Below the pieces are notes generated by a model. That model was not told where the DNA came from and ran no database searches. It worked only from the letters and a program-made list of their open reading frames with translations. Shown here piece after piece: positions 1 through 7,810 of a DNA stretch of 41,001 nt. The stretch covers positions 1 through 41,001 of the forward strand of contig JAISUF010000191.1 of assembly GCA_031272195.1 (NCBI GenBank), in the 5' to 3' direction. Source of the DNA: Propionibacteriaceae bacterium (GTDB lineage Bacteria; Actinomycetota; Actinomycetes; Propionibacteriales; Propionibacteriaceae). Numbering within the stretch: position 1 is the first letter of the stretch; every line of letters starts with the position of its first letter. Position numbers and translations under genes: made by a program.

Positions 1-2
1 AA

Positions 3-719
3 ACGCTGGCGGCGGCCGGCCGGCTGCCGGCCTGCGTCATCATGGAGGCGGCCATGATGAACCTGGGCGTCGTCCTGCCCGAGCCGGGCTATCTCCAGGC
101 CGTTCGCGACATCACCGCCAAACACGGCATCGTGCTGATCTTCGACGAGGTGAAGACCGGTTTGACGATCGCCGCCGGCGGGGCGACCGAGGTGTTCGGC
201 GTCCAGCCCGACATGGTGACGCTGGCCAAAGCCCTGGGCGGCGGCCTGCCGACCGGCGCGATCGGCGGCAGCGAGGAGGTGATGGCGGTGGTCGAGGACG
301 GCTCGGTCTACCAAGTCGGCACCTACAACGGCAACCCGCTGGGCATGGCAGCGGCCCGCGCCTCCCTGGAGAAGGTGTTGACGCCAGACGCCTACGCCTG
401 GCTCAACCACCTGTCCGACCGCATCCTGTCCGGCTGCTCGACGGTGGTGAAGAAATACGACCTGCCCGGCTACGCCGTCGGCCTGGCCGCCAAGGGCTGC
501 GTCACGTTCTCGTCGGAGAAGATCACCGACTACACCAGCTTCATGGCCAACCAGAACGAGGCCCTGACCGACCTGGCATGGCTGTGGAACATGAACCACG
601 GCATCTTCATGACGCCGGGCCGCGAGGAGGAGTGGACGCTGTCGGTGGCCCACACCGATGAGGCCGTCGACGCCTATGTGGCGGCCTTCGACGAAATGGC
701 CGCCGAGTTGACCAAGTGA
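3..719 (+). CDS. Class III (glutamate-1-semialdehyde aminomutase-like) aminotransferase, 5' end cut by window
   Basis: PLP-dependent fold-type I enzyme of the glutamate-1-semialdehyde 2,1-aminomutase/class III aminotransferase family. The reading frame is open to the window edge, so the ATG at 42 is internal and the N-terminal half is missing. Family signatures visible are ACVIMEAAMMN, the cofactor-binding IFDEVKTG, and LAKALGGGLPTGAIGG, whose Lys should form the Schiff base. An alcohol dehydrogenase follows 7 nt later, so the two are probably co-transcribed. The substrate cannot be decided. No heme-biosynthesis neighbours are present, which argues against a hemL role and for an amino-acid or amino-sugar transaminase. 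Family call is firm; function is inference. Confidence 0.8.
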   Translation, partial: TLAAAGRLPACVIMEAAMMNLGVVLPEPGYLQAVRDITAKHGIVLIFDEVKTGLTIAAGGATEVFGVQPDMVTLAKALGGGLPTGAIGGSEEVMAVVEDGSVYQVGTYNGNPLGMAAARASLEKVLTPDAYAWLNHLSDRILSGCSTVVKKYDLPGYAVGLAAKGCVTFSSEKITDYTSFMANQNEALTDLAWLWNMNHGIFMTPGREEEWTLSVAHTDEAVDAYVAAFDEMAAELTK

Positions 720-726
720 GGAAGAC

Positions 727-1767
727 ATGCCAATCGTCAAAGCCCTGGCCATGGACTCGGCAGACGCGCCGTTCAAGCGCGTCGAGATCACCCGCCGCGA
801 CCCGCTGCCGGACGAGGTCGTCATCGACATCAAGTTCGCCGGCATCTGCCATTCCGACATCCACACCGCCCGCGGCGAGTGGGGGGAGGTCATCTACCCG
901 CTGGTGCCCGGCCACGAGATCGCCGGGGTGGTCAGCGCAGTCGGGCCCGAGGTGACGAAGTTCAAGGTCGGCGACCTGGCCGGCATCGGCTGTTTCGTCG
1001 ACGCCTGCGGAGTCTGCGAGCACTGTCGCATGGGCGAGGAGAACGCCTGCCTGGACCGCACCATCTGGACCTACAACGACCTCGGCCGCGACGGCCTGCC
1101 GACGGCCGGCGGATACTCCCAGCAGATCGTCGCCCGCCAGGACTACGTCCTGCGCATCCCGGAGTCGATCCCGCTGGAGCGGGCCGCGCCGCTGCTGTGC
1201 GCCGGGGTCACGCCGTGGTCGCCGCTGGTGCGGCACAAGGCCGGTCCGGGCACGAAGCTGGCCGTCGTCGGGTTGGGCGGCCTGGGCCACATGGCCGTCC
1301 AGTTGGGCCACCAGCTCGGCTGCGAGGTGACGGTGCTGTCGCGGACGCTGCGCAAGCGGGAGCAGGGCCTGGCACTGGGCGCCGACCACTACCACGCCAC
1401 CTCGGACCCGGACACCTTCGAGACCCTGGCCGAGAATTTCGACCTGATCATCTGCACCGTCAGCGCCGACTTGGACGTCGACGCGCTGGTCGGGCTGCTG
1501 CGGCTGGGCGGCGTGCTGGTGTTCCTCGGTCTGCCACCCGACCGGCAGAGCTTCCACATCGAGCCGCTGTGCATGGGCCACAAGTCGATCACCGGCTCCG
1601 ACATCGGCGGCATCCCCGGCACGCAAGACGTCCTCGACTTCTGCGCCGCCCGCGGCATCGCCGCCCAAGTCCAGGTCATCGGCGCCGACCAGGTGACCGA
1701 AGCCTACGACAAGGTGGTGGCCGGGCAGGTCGAGTTCCGCTACGTCATCGACGTGTCGACGATCTAA
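727..1767 (+). CDS. Zinc-dependent alcohol dehydrogenase, cinnamyl-alcohol/YahK type
   Basis: NAD(P)-dependent medium-chain dehydrogenase of 346 aa, the normal length. Catalytic-zinc ligands are seen as Cys41 in GICHSD and His63-Glu64 in PGHE. The structural zinc cysteines are 94, 97, 100 and 108. The Rossmann motif is GLGGLGHMAVQ. The ATG at 727 follows a GAGGAAG ribosome-binding site and sits just after the aminotransferase stop, so both are likely on one transcript. Members of this subfamily reduce a broad range of aldehydes with NADPH; the substrate here is unknown. It may act with the upstream transaminase, oxidising or reducing an amino-alcohol/aldehyde pair, but that is inference from adjacency. 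Confidence 0.88.
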   Translation: MPIVKALAMDSADAPFKRVEITRRDPLPDEVVIDIKFAGICHSDIHTARGEWGEVIYPLVPGHEIAGVVSAVGPEVTKFKVGDLAGIGCFVDACGVCEHCRMGEENACLDRTIWTYNDLGRDGLPTAGGYSQQIVARQDYVLRIPESIPLERAAPLLCAGVTPWSPLVRHKAGPGTKLAVVGLGGLGHMAVQLGHQLGCEVTVLSRTLRKREQGLALGADHYHATSDPDTFETLAENFDLIICTVSADLDVDALVGLLRLGGVLVFLGLPPDRQSFHIEPLCMGHKSITGSDIGGIPGTQDVLDFCAARGIAAQVQVIGADQVTEAYDKVVAGQVEFRYVIDVSTI

Positions 1768-1910
1768 GCCGATCCGCTCGTCGGCGTGCCCAGCGGCCAG
1801 GGGGCGGGAGACGGCTGCGGCGCCGCGCATTCGCCCGGGGCGGGGCTTTGACGAGCTTTGCGCCGGCATCGGCCATCGGGGAACGGCGATTGGCGTTAGG
1901 CTGGCACATC

Positions 1911-3233
1911 ATGGGGCATGAGCAGATTGTGGCGGCGTTGGAATCGCGCTGGCCGGAGAACCGGGTGGCGCGCGGGTTGGGGCGTATCCGGCGGCTGGTG
2001 GAATTGCTGGGAGATCCGCAGCGGGCCTGCCCCGTCATCCAAATCGCCGGGACCAACGGCAAGGGCTCGACGGCCATCATGGTCGAGTCGCTGCTGCGGG
2101 CGTTGGGGCTGCGCGTCGGGCGCTACTCGTCGCCCCACCTGCAAGACCTGACCGAGCGCATCGCCATCGACGGGGAGCCGATCAGCCACCAGCGCTTCGA
2201 CGAGCTGGTCGCCGACGTCCTGCCGCTGGTCGAGCTGGTCGACGCCGAGCGGATCGACGACACCGCCATGACGTTTTACGAGGTGATGACCGGCCTGGCC
2301 TTCGAGGCCTTCGCCCAGGCGCCGGTCGACGTCGCCGTGTTGGAGGTCGGCATGGGCGGGACGTGGGACGCCACCAACGTCGCCGACGCCCAGGTGGCCG
2401 TCGTCTGCCCGATCGGTTTGGATCACATGCAATACCTCGGCCACACACTCGCCGAGATCGCCTCCGAGAAGGCCGGCATCATCAAGCCGGGCGGAGTGGC
2501 GGTCCTCGCCGCGCAGGAGCCGGCCGCAGCCGCGGTGCTGGTGCGGTCGGCGGCCGAGGCGGGCGTCGAGGTTTGGCGCGAGGGCGTCGAGTTCGCGCTG
2601 TTGGAGCGCTCGCTGGCGGTCGGCGGGCAAATCCTGCGGCTGGACACCGCCGAGGGCCCGCTGGGCGATCTCTTCCTGCCGCTGTTCGGGGCCCACATGG
2701 CCCACAACGCCGCCTTGGCGGTGGCGGCCGTCGAAGCCTTCCTGGGTGGCAAGCCGCTGCCCGCCGACGTCATCGCGGAGGGTTTGGGGCAGGTCAAGGC
2801 GCCGGGCCGCCTGGAGGTGTTGCGGCGCTCGCCGACCATCGTCTTGGACACCTGCCACAACCCGCACGGCGCCAAAGCGACCGTCGACGCCCTCACCGAG
2901 GCTTTCGCCTTCGAGCCGCTGATCGCGGTGGTGGCGATGATGCGCGACAAACAGCTCCGCGAGGTCTTGGAGGTGCTGGCGGGAGCGGCGGCGTCCGTCG
3001 TCGTGACGGGGATGGCCGGGATCGAACGGGCCGCCACGCCGGACGAGTTGGCGCAGGCGGCCTCGGGCGTCTTCGAGCGGGTGGCGGCGCGCGATTCGAT
3101 GGCCGAGGCCATCGACGAGGCGGTCCGCCAGGCCGACGAGGCCGGCCCGACCGCCGGTGTATTGATCGCCGGGAGCGTCTACGCGGCCGGCGAGGCCAGG
3201 ACGCTGCTGGCGGGTCCGGTGGCGCAAGATTGA
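1911..3233 (+). CDS. folC: Folylpolyglutamate synthase/dihydrofolate synthase
   Basis: Cytoplasmic ligase of the Mur-ligase fold adding glutamate to dihydropteroate and/or reduced folates using ATP. The 440-aa protein shows P-loop GTNGKGSTA, YSSPHL, the Mur-ligase core EVGMGGTWDATN, HMQYLGHTLAEIASEKAGIIKPG (omega loop and catalytic Lys/Glu region), and the C-terminal DTCHNPHGA. The long ORF in the track starts far upstream, but homology begins at the ATG at 1911. No Shine-Dalgarno sequence precedes this ATG. A possible -10 hexamer TAGGCT lies 8 nt upstream, so the mRNA may be nearly leaderless. It stands alone, ended by a hairpin at 3234-3257. Confidence 0.93.
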   Translation: MGHEQIVAALESRWPENRVARGLGRIRRLVELLGDPQRACPVIQIAGTNGKGSTAIMVESLLRALGLRVGRYSSPHLQDLTERIAIDGEPISHQRFDELVADVLPLVELVDAERIDDTAMTFYEVMTGLAFEAFAQAPVDVAVLEVGMGGTWDATNVADAQVAVVCPIGLDHMQYLGHTLAEIASEKAGIIKPGGVAVLAAQEPAAAAVLVRSAAEAGVEVWREGVEFALLERSLAVGGQILRLDTAEGPLGDLFLPLFGAHMAHNAALAVAAVEAFLGGKPLPADVIAEGLGQVKAPGRLEVLRRSPTIVLDTCHNPHGAKATVDALTEAFAFEPLIAVVAMMRDKQLREVLEVLAGAAASVVVTGMAGIERAATPDELAQAASGVFERVAARDSMAEAIDEAVRQADEAGPTAGVLIAGSVYAAGEARTLLAGPVAQD

Positions 3234-3257
3234 CCGCCCGGCTTTGACGACGGGCGG
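3234..3257 (+). terminator. folC terminator hairpin
   Basis: Perfect 7-bp GC-rich stem CCGCCCG/CGGGCGG with a 10-nt loop, starting directly after the folC TGA. There is no U-tract, as is common in high-GC actinobacteria. The loop contains the -35 hexamer of the next gene. Confidence 0.6.
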
Positions 3258-3272
3258 CTGCTGGCCTATGTT
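3244..3272 (+). promoter_or_regulatory. Sigma-70-type promoter of the uridine-kinase-like gene
   Basis: TTGACG, 17-bp spacer, TATGTT. Predicted transcription start is near 3279. This lies after the ATG at 3273 used by the ORF track and supports a start at 3294/3297. Confidence 0.6.
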
Positions 3273-3296
3273 ATGGCAGTCGAGAATGAGGTGATG

Positions 3297-3956
3297 ATGG
3301 AGCGGCTGAGCGCAGTTGCCGGCTTGAAGTGGTTGCGGGCGAAGATTCGGGCGCGCACCGGTCGGACGCTGGTGGGCATCGACGGCGTGGACGGTTCTGG
3401 GAAGACGACCTTCGCCGACGAGCTGGCCGAATTGTTGAGGGAGTGCGGCCTGAGCGTCATCCGCATCTCGATGGACGACTATCTCAACCCGGCCGAGGTC
3501 AGGCACGCCCAGGGCCGCACCTCGGCCAAGGGCTACGTCGAGGACTCCTACAACCAGGCCCGCATCAGCGAGGACGTGCTGGAGCCGCTGGCCAAGGACG
3601 GCTCGGGCCGCTACCGGACGGCCTCCTACAACTTCAAGGACGAGTGCGAGGTCTGCTCGCCTTGGAACGTCGCCCCGGACGACGCGGTCGTCGTCATCGA
3701 CGGCATGTTCCTGCACGGCCCGAAGTATTGGCGCGCGGCGGGCGACAAGGTGTGGGACATCTCGGTTTGGCTGGACGTGCCCTTCGCCGAGACCTACCGC
3801 CGCATGGCCGACCGCGACGGCATCCCGTCCGACCCCGAGGATCCGGCCAATTCGCGCTACTACCAGGGCCAGTTGATGTACATCGAGGCCTGCGACCCGG
3901 CGTCCAAGGCCGACGTCGTGATCGACAACTCGGGCAGCCACGACCCGGTGGACTGA
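3297..3956 (+). CDS. Uridine kinase-like P-loop NTPase
   Basis: Cytoplasmic phosphotransferase of the uridine kinase/phosphoribulokinase superfamily, about 219 aa. Walker A is GVDGSGKTT near the N-terminus. ISMDDYLNP resembles the Walker-B/substrate Asp region of uridine kinases, and RRMADRDG resembles the arginine-bearing lid. I chose the ATG at 3297 because GAGG is 5 nt upstream and the predicted transcription start (about 3279) excludes the ATG at 3273; the ATG at 3294 is the alternative. It has its own promoter and a downstream hairpin, so it is monocistronic. Uridine specificity is a family-level guess; these actinobacterial homologues are mostly uncharacterised. Confidence 0.75.
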   Translation: MERLSAVAGLKWLRAKIRARTGRTLVGIDGVDGSGKTTFADELAELLRECGLSVIRISMDDYLNPAEVRHAQGRTSAKGYVEDSYNQARISEDVLEPLAKDGSGRYRTASYNFKDECEVCSPWNVAPDDAVVVIDGMFLHGPKYWRAAGDKVWDISVWLDVPFAETYRRMADRDGIPSDPEDPANSRYYQGQLMYIEACDPASKADVVIDNSGSHDPVD

Positions 3957-4047
3957 GGCCAAGGCCTGACTGGTCAGCCGTCGCATCGCCGTCGCGGGCA
4001 CCCGTCCTGGGAGTGCCGCTCGCGCTTGAAGCGAATGTGTCCAGACC

Positions 4048-4074
4048 AGGCCGGGTGATTGCCTGGCCCGGCCT
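4048..4074 (+). terminator. Hairpin terminator after the kinase gene
   Basis: Perfect 8-bp stem AGGCCGGG/CCCGGCCT with an 11-nt loop between the kinase gene and the LacI gene, 91 nt past the kinase stop. No T-tract. Confidence 0.5.
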
Positions 4075-4078
4075 CCTG

Positions 4079-4090
4079 TGAGACGATTCA
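4079..4090 (+). promoter_or_regulatory. Candidate LacI-family operator (autoregulation of the rhamnose regulator)
   Basis: TGAGACGATTCA lies 15 nt before the regulator ATG. It matches 11 of 12 bases of TGAAACGATTCA in front of rhaB (18661-18676) and resembles the site before the transport operon (5218-5233). Likely autorepression by the LacI protein encoded immediately downstream; inferred from motif sharing. Confidence 0.5.
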
Positions 4091-4105
4091 ACCCAGGAGA
4101 TCGTT

Positions 4106-5137
4106 ATGGCGCGCTCGGTCAGCATGAAAGACGTTGCCCAATTGGCCCGGGTGTCGGTTGGCACGGTGTCGAACGTCCTCAACCGGCCTTCCAGGGTGTC
4201 GTCGGCCACCCGCCAGCGGGTCGAGGACGCCATCGACAAGCTCGGCTGGGTGCGCAACGAGTCGGCCCGCCAGTTGCGGGCCGGGCGCAGCGACGCCGTC
4301 GGCATGATCGTGCTGGACATCTCCAACCCGTTCTTCGCCGACGTCATCCGCGGGGCCGAGGCCTTCTGCCACGAGCAGGGCTATCTGGTCCACATCGGCA
4401 ACTCCGACCAGGTCCAGGACCGGCAAGACGACCTGCTGCGCCACTTCGAGCAGCACCGCGTCCGAGGCGTCCTCCTGGCGCCCATCAGCAGCGACTTGGG
4501 GCTGTGCGACCAGTTGAAGCGCCGGGGGATACCGGTCGTCTTGGTCGACCGCACGACTTCGGGCGGCTTCTGCGCCGTCGGCGTGGACGACGTCGAGGGC
4601 GGGCGGCTGGCCGTCGGGCACCTGCTCGAGCAGGGGCATCGTCGGCTGGCGTTCGTCGGCGGTCCGGGGTCGCTGGCGCAGGTGCGCGACCGGCGGCTGG
4701 GCGGCGACCTGGCCTTGGCGCGGGTGGCCGACGCCGCAGCCATGCTGGTGGTCTCGACACCGACGCTGGACGTGGCCAGCGGCTTGGCGGCGGCCGGCGA
4801 GATCGCGGCCTTGCCCGACGGCGAGCGCCCGACCGGCGTGTTCGCCTGCAACGACCTGGTGGCCATCGGCCTGCTGCAGGGCTTCGTGGCGGCCGGCCTG
4901 GCCATTCCCGGCGACGTGGCCATCATCGGCTACGACGACATCGACTTCGCGGCCGCCTCGGCGGTGCCGCTGTCGTCGGTGCGCCAACCCCGCTTCGAGT
5001 TGGGGGCGACGGCGGCGCGCCTGCTGTTCGACGAGATCGCCGCCGCCGACGAGCAGGCCGCCCACAGCCATTCGATGATCCGCCTGGCCCCGGAGCTGGT
5101 CGGCAGGCAGTCGACGGCCGCCGGTCGGGCTGGTTGA
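4106..5137 (+). CDS. LacI-family regulator, probable L-rhamnose repressor
   Basis: 343-aa DNA-binding repressor. The N-terminal helix-turn-helix and hinge are clear (MKDVAQLARVSVGTVSNVLNR, residues about 7-27), followed by a periplasmic-binding-protein-like sugar domain with VGMIVLDISNPFF and the C-terminal IIGYDDIDFAAASAVPLSSV. The ATG at 4106 follows AGGAG. It directly precedes the rhamnose transport operon. Three related pseudo-palindromes occur before this gene, before the transporter and before rhaB, which is the best evidence that this is the rhamnose regulator. Ligand identity (rhamnose, rhamnulose or a phosphate) cannot be read from the sequence. The second LacI gene in the window (13343-14347) is better matched to fucose. 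Confidence 0.85.
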   Translation: MARSVSMKDVAQLARVSVGTVSNVLNRPSRVSSATRQRVEDAIDKLGWVRNESARQLRAGRSDAVGMIVLDISNPFFADVIRGAEAFCHEQGYLVHIGNSDQVQDRQDDLLRHFEQHRVRGVLLAPISSDLGLCDQLKRRGIPVVLVDRTTSGGFCAVGVDDVEGGRLAVGHLLEQGHRRLAFVGGPGSLAQVRDRRLGGDLALARVADAAAMLVVSTPTLDVASGLAAAGEIAALPDGERPTGVFACNDLVAIGLLQGFVAAGLAIPGDVAIIGYDDIDFAAASAVPLSSVRQPRFELGATAARLLFDEIAAADEQAAHSHSMIRLAPELVGRQSTAAGRAG

Positions 5138-5152
5138 TAACGAATTGATAAC
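5134..5152 (+). repeat. Two direct TTGATAAC repeats upstream of the rhamnose promoter
   Basis: TTGATAAC occurs twice with an 11-bp period. The first copy supplies the TGATAA double stop of the regulator gene. They sit about 28-46 bp upstream of the -35 box, where an activator could bind; possibly fortuitous. Confidence 0.35.
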
Positions 5153-5179
5153 AGTTGCGTTTGGGCGGCCCGCCGGGTG

Positions 5180-5208
5180 TTGACAATCTGGCTTGGGCAA
5201 CGTAAGTT
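5180..5208 (+). promoter_or_regulatory. Promoter of the rhamnose transport operon
   Basis: Consensus TTGACA, exactly 17 bp, TAAGTT. Predicted start of transcription near 5215, directly against the operator at 5218-5233. TAGATT at 5215-5220 is a possible alternative -10. Confidence 0.7.
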
Positions 5209-5217
5209 TTCCTTTAG

Positions 5218-5233
5218 ATTGTAACGTTTCAAT
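5218..5233 (+). promoter_or_regulatory. LacI-family operator of the rhamnose transport operon
   Basis: ATTGTAACGTTTCAAT is a 16-bp near-perfect palindrome (only the 5/12 pair mismatched), typical of LacI-family sites with a central CpG. It begins about 3 nt after the predicted transcription start and so would block initiation or clearance. It matches the rhaB site at 13 of 16 bases. Confidence 0.65.
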
Positions 5234-5252
5234 CGCGGCAAGGAGGGCGCGA

Positions 5253-6767
5253 GTGGCCAACATCACCGCAACGTTGGAGCTGAGGGACGTCTCCAAGAGC
5301 TTCGGCTCGGTCGTCGCCCTGCGGAACGGGCGCCTGACCATGATGCCCGGGTCGATCCACGCCCTGGTGGGGGAGAACGGCGCCGGCAAATCGACGCTTG
5401 TCAAGATCATCGCCGGGCTCTACCAGCGCGACTCGGGCAGCTTCGAAATGGAGGGGCGGCCCGTCAAGTTCCGCTCGACCGCCGACTCCAAAGCCGCCGG
5501 GGTGGCCGTCATCTACCAGGAGCCGACGCTCTTCCCCGACCTGTCGGTCACCGAGAACGTCTTCATGGGCCGCCAGCCGGTCGGCCGCTTCGGGCGGATC
5601 GACAAGGCGTCCATGCGCTCGGAGGTCGCCGACATCATCGAGCGGCTGGGCGTCGACATCGATCCCGACCGGCCCACCCGCGGCCTGTCGATCGCCGACC
5701 AGCAGATCATCGAGATCGCCAAAGCCATCTCGCTCGACGCCAAGGCCCTCATCATGGACGAGCCGACGGCCGCCCTGTCGGGCGTCGAGGTGGAGCGGCT
5801 GTTCGCCGTCGCCCGTTCGCTGCGCGACGAGGGCCGGGCGCTGGCCTTCATCTCCCACCGCTTCGACGAGGTCTTCGCGCTGTGCGACACCATCACCGTC
5901 ATGCGCGACGGGTCGTACATCTCCACCCAGCCGATCGGCCAAACCACCGAGCACGACATCGTCCGCCTGATGGTCGGCCGCGACGTCGACGAGCTGTTCC
6001 CCAAGGTCGAGACCACCGCCGGCGACGTCGTGCTAGAAGTCGAGGGGCTGCGCTCGCCCGGCGTCTTCGACGACATCACCTTCCAGGTGCGGGCAGGCGA
6101 GATCGTCGGCCTGGCGGGGCTGGTCGGCGCGGGGCGCTCGGAGGTGGCCAGGGCGGTCTTCGGCGTCGACGGCTACACCGACGGCGCCGTGCGGCTGAAC
6201 GGCCGGCCGCTGCCCAAGAACAACCCGGCGGCGGCCATGCGGGCCGGCATCGGCTTCGTCCCCGAGGACCGCCGGCAGCAGGGGCTGGTCATCGACGCGC
6301 CGATCGCCACCAACGTCACCGACGCCATCCGGCGCGGCCAACTGGTCAAGGGCGCCGTCGTCACCCAGAAGCGGGAGTTCGCCGCCGCCCAGCGGTGGGC
6401 CCACGAGCTGGAGGTCAAGTGCTCGGCGCTGGACGCCCACGCCGGCACGCTGTCGGGCGGCAACCAGCAGAAGGTGGTCCTGGCCAAGTGGCTGGCCGCC
6501 GACCCGAAGCTGTTGATCATCGACGAGCCGACCCGCGGCATCGACGTCGGCACCAAGTCGGAGGTCCACCGCCGCATGTCCGAGCTGGCCGCCGGGGGAA
6601 TGGCCATCTTGATGATCTCGTCCGAGCTGCCCGAGGTGCTGGGCATGGCCGACCGGGTGCTCGTCATGCACGAGGGGCGCGTCACCGCCGAGATCGCGCG
6701 CGCCGACGCCACACCCGAACGGGTGATGTTCGCCGCCACCCACAACCGCCAGGAGGTGGCCGCATGA
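5253..6767 (+). CDS. Rhamnose-type sugar ABC transporter, double ATPase subunit
   Basis: 504-aa ATPase with two fused nucleotide-binding domains, as in the ribose/rhamnose (CUT2) importers. Domain 1 has Walker A GENGAGKST (about 40-48), Walker B LIMDEPTAALSG and the switch His in FISHRF. Domain 2 has the degenerate loop GLVGAGRSE, the signature LSGGNQQK and LIIDEPTRGIDVG. The TTG start in the ORF track (5193) lies within the promoter; the GTG at 5253 is preceded by AGGAGG with 6-nt spacing and is preferred. First gene of the operon; its stop overlaps the next ATG (ATGA). Called rhamnose rather than ribose because the same transcript carries a RhaS-like binding protein and rhaI. Confidence 0.9.
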   Translation: MANITATLELRDVSKSFGSVVALRNGRLTMMPGSIHALVGENGAGKSTLVKIIAGLYQRDSGSFEMEGRPVKFRSTADSKAAGVAVIYQEPTLFPDLSVTENVFMGRQPVGRFGRIDKASMRSEVADIIERLGVDIDPDRPTRGLSIADQQIIEIAKAISLDAKALIMDEPTAALSGVEVERLFAVARSLRDEGRALAFISHRFDEVFALCDTITVMRDGSYISTQPIGQTTEHDIVRLMVGRDVDELFPKVETTAGDVVLEVEGLRSPGVFDDITFQVRAGEIVGLAGLVGAGRSEVARAVFGVDGYTDGAVRLNGRPLPKNNPAAAMRAGIGFVPEDRRQQGLVIDAPIATNVTDAIRRGQLVKGAVVTQKREFAAAQRWAHELEVKCSALDAHAGTLSGGNQQKVVLAKWLAADPKLLIIDEPTRGIDVGTKSEVHRRMSELAAGGMAILMISSELPEVLGMADRVLVMHEGRVTAEIARADATPERVMFAATHNRQEVAA

Positions 6768-7810
6768 GCGCCCCGGCCAAGAAGAGCGGCCTGCTGCGGC
6801 GGGCCGTGCGCAACCGGGCCTTCTCGATCCTGTTGGTGTTCGCCGCCATCGTGGTGGTGACCACCGTCAAGAACCCGACGTTCCTGTTCAGCTCCGACGG
6901 CTGGCGGGCGCTGCTGCTCGACCCGTCGATCTACGTCGTCTTGGCCATCGGCGAGGCCATCGTCATCATCACCAAGAGCGTCGACTTGTCGGTCGGCTCG
7001 ACGATGGGCCTGGCGGCCTGGTCGATCGGCTCGGCCTATCTGGCCTGGCCGACCATGCCGGTGCCCCTAGCCTTCGCCCTGGGCGTCGCGGTGGGGGCGT
7101 TCCTCGGCTTCGTCAACGGCGGTCTGGTGGCCGTCGCCAAAGTTCCCGGCATGGTCATCACGCTGGGCACGATGTATATCTTCCGGGGCGTCGACATCCT
7201 GTGGGCGGGCTCCAAACGGATCAACCCGATCGACCTCTCCCAGGAGTTCCGCGACCTGGGCAACGCCCGCCTGATCCCCGACTTCGTCGACACCGGCGGC
7301 GTCAAACTCGGCTCGTTGCCGGCCCTCACCCTGCTGGCCGTGCTGGTGCTGATCGCCGTCTCGTGGTACATGCGCAACATGCGCACCGGACGCCAACTCT
7401 ACGCTATCGGCTCGGCCCCGGAGGCGGCCGAGCTTTACGGCCTGCCGTTCAGGCGGCTGTCGTTCCTGGCCTTCGTCATCTGCGGGGCGATGGCCGGGCT
7501 GGCCGGGGCGATGTTCGCCTCCCGCTACGCGACGATCATGTCGACGGCCGGCAACGGCTACGAGATGCAGGCCATCGGCGCGGCGGTCGTCGGCGGCGTC
7601 GCCATCGTCGGCGGTTCGGGGACGGTGCTCGGGGCGGCCTGCGGCGCGCTGCTGCTGACGACGATCAACGCCGCCCTGCCGATCCTCGGCGTCGAGTCGT
7701 TCTGGCAGCAGGCCGTCGTCGGCGCGCTGATCCTGGGCGCCATCACCCTCGACCGGGTGCTGGCCAACCGCAACGAGCGCCGCCTCGTGGCAGAGAGGAT
7801 GTCGGCGTGA
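6764..7810 (+). CDS. Rhamnose-type ABC transporter permease 1
   Basis: 348-aa polytopic inner-membrane protein of the CUT2 (RbsC-like) permease family. A positively charged N-terminus (KKSGLLRRAVRNR) precedes about 8-10 hydrophobic segments. The family motif region IVIITKSVDLSVGSTMGLAAW and the late GYEMQAIGAAVVGGVAIVGG (EAA-like loop contacting the ATPase) are present. The start overlaps the ATPase stop by 4 nt, implying translational coupling. It pairs with the second permease as a heterodimer, as in the rhizobial RhaP/RhaQ system. Confidence 0.88.
   Translation: MSAPAKKSGLLRRAVRNRAFSILLVFAAIVVVTTVKNPTFLFSSDGWRALLLDPSIYVVLAIGEAIVIITKSVDLSVGSTMGLAAWSIGSAYLAWPTMPVPLAFALGVAVGAFLGFVNGGLVAVAKVPGMVITLGTMYIFRGVDILWAGSKRINPIDLSQEFRDLGNARLIPDFVDTGGVKLGSLPALTLLAVLVLIAVSWYMRNMRTGRQLYAIGSAPEAAELYGLPFRRLSFLAFVICGAMAGLAGAMFASRYATIMSTAGNGYEMQAIGAAVVGGVAIVGGSGTVLGAACGALLLTTINAALPILGVESFWQQAVVGALILGAITLDRVLANRNERRLVAERMSA

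Noticed and set aside
1896-4091. 731-codon minus-strand ORF across folC and the kinase gene
   Set aside because: Antisense to two clear genes; no motif or ribosome-binding site.
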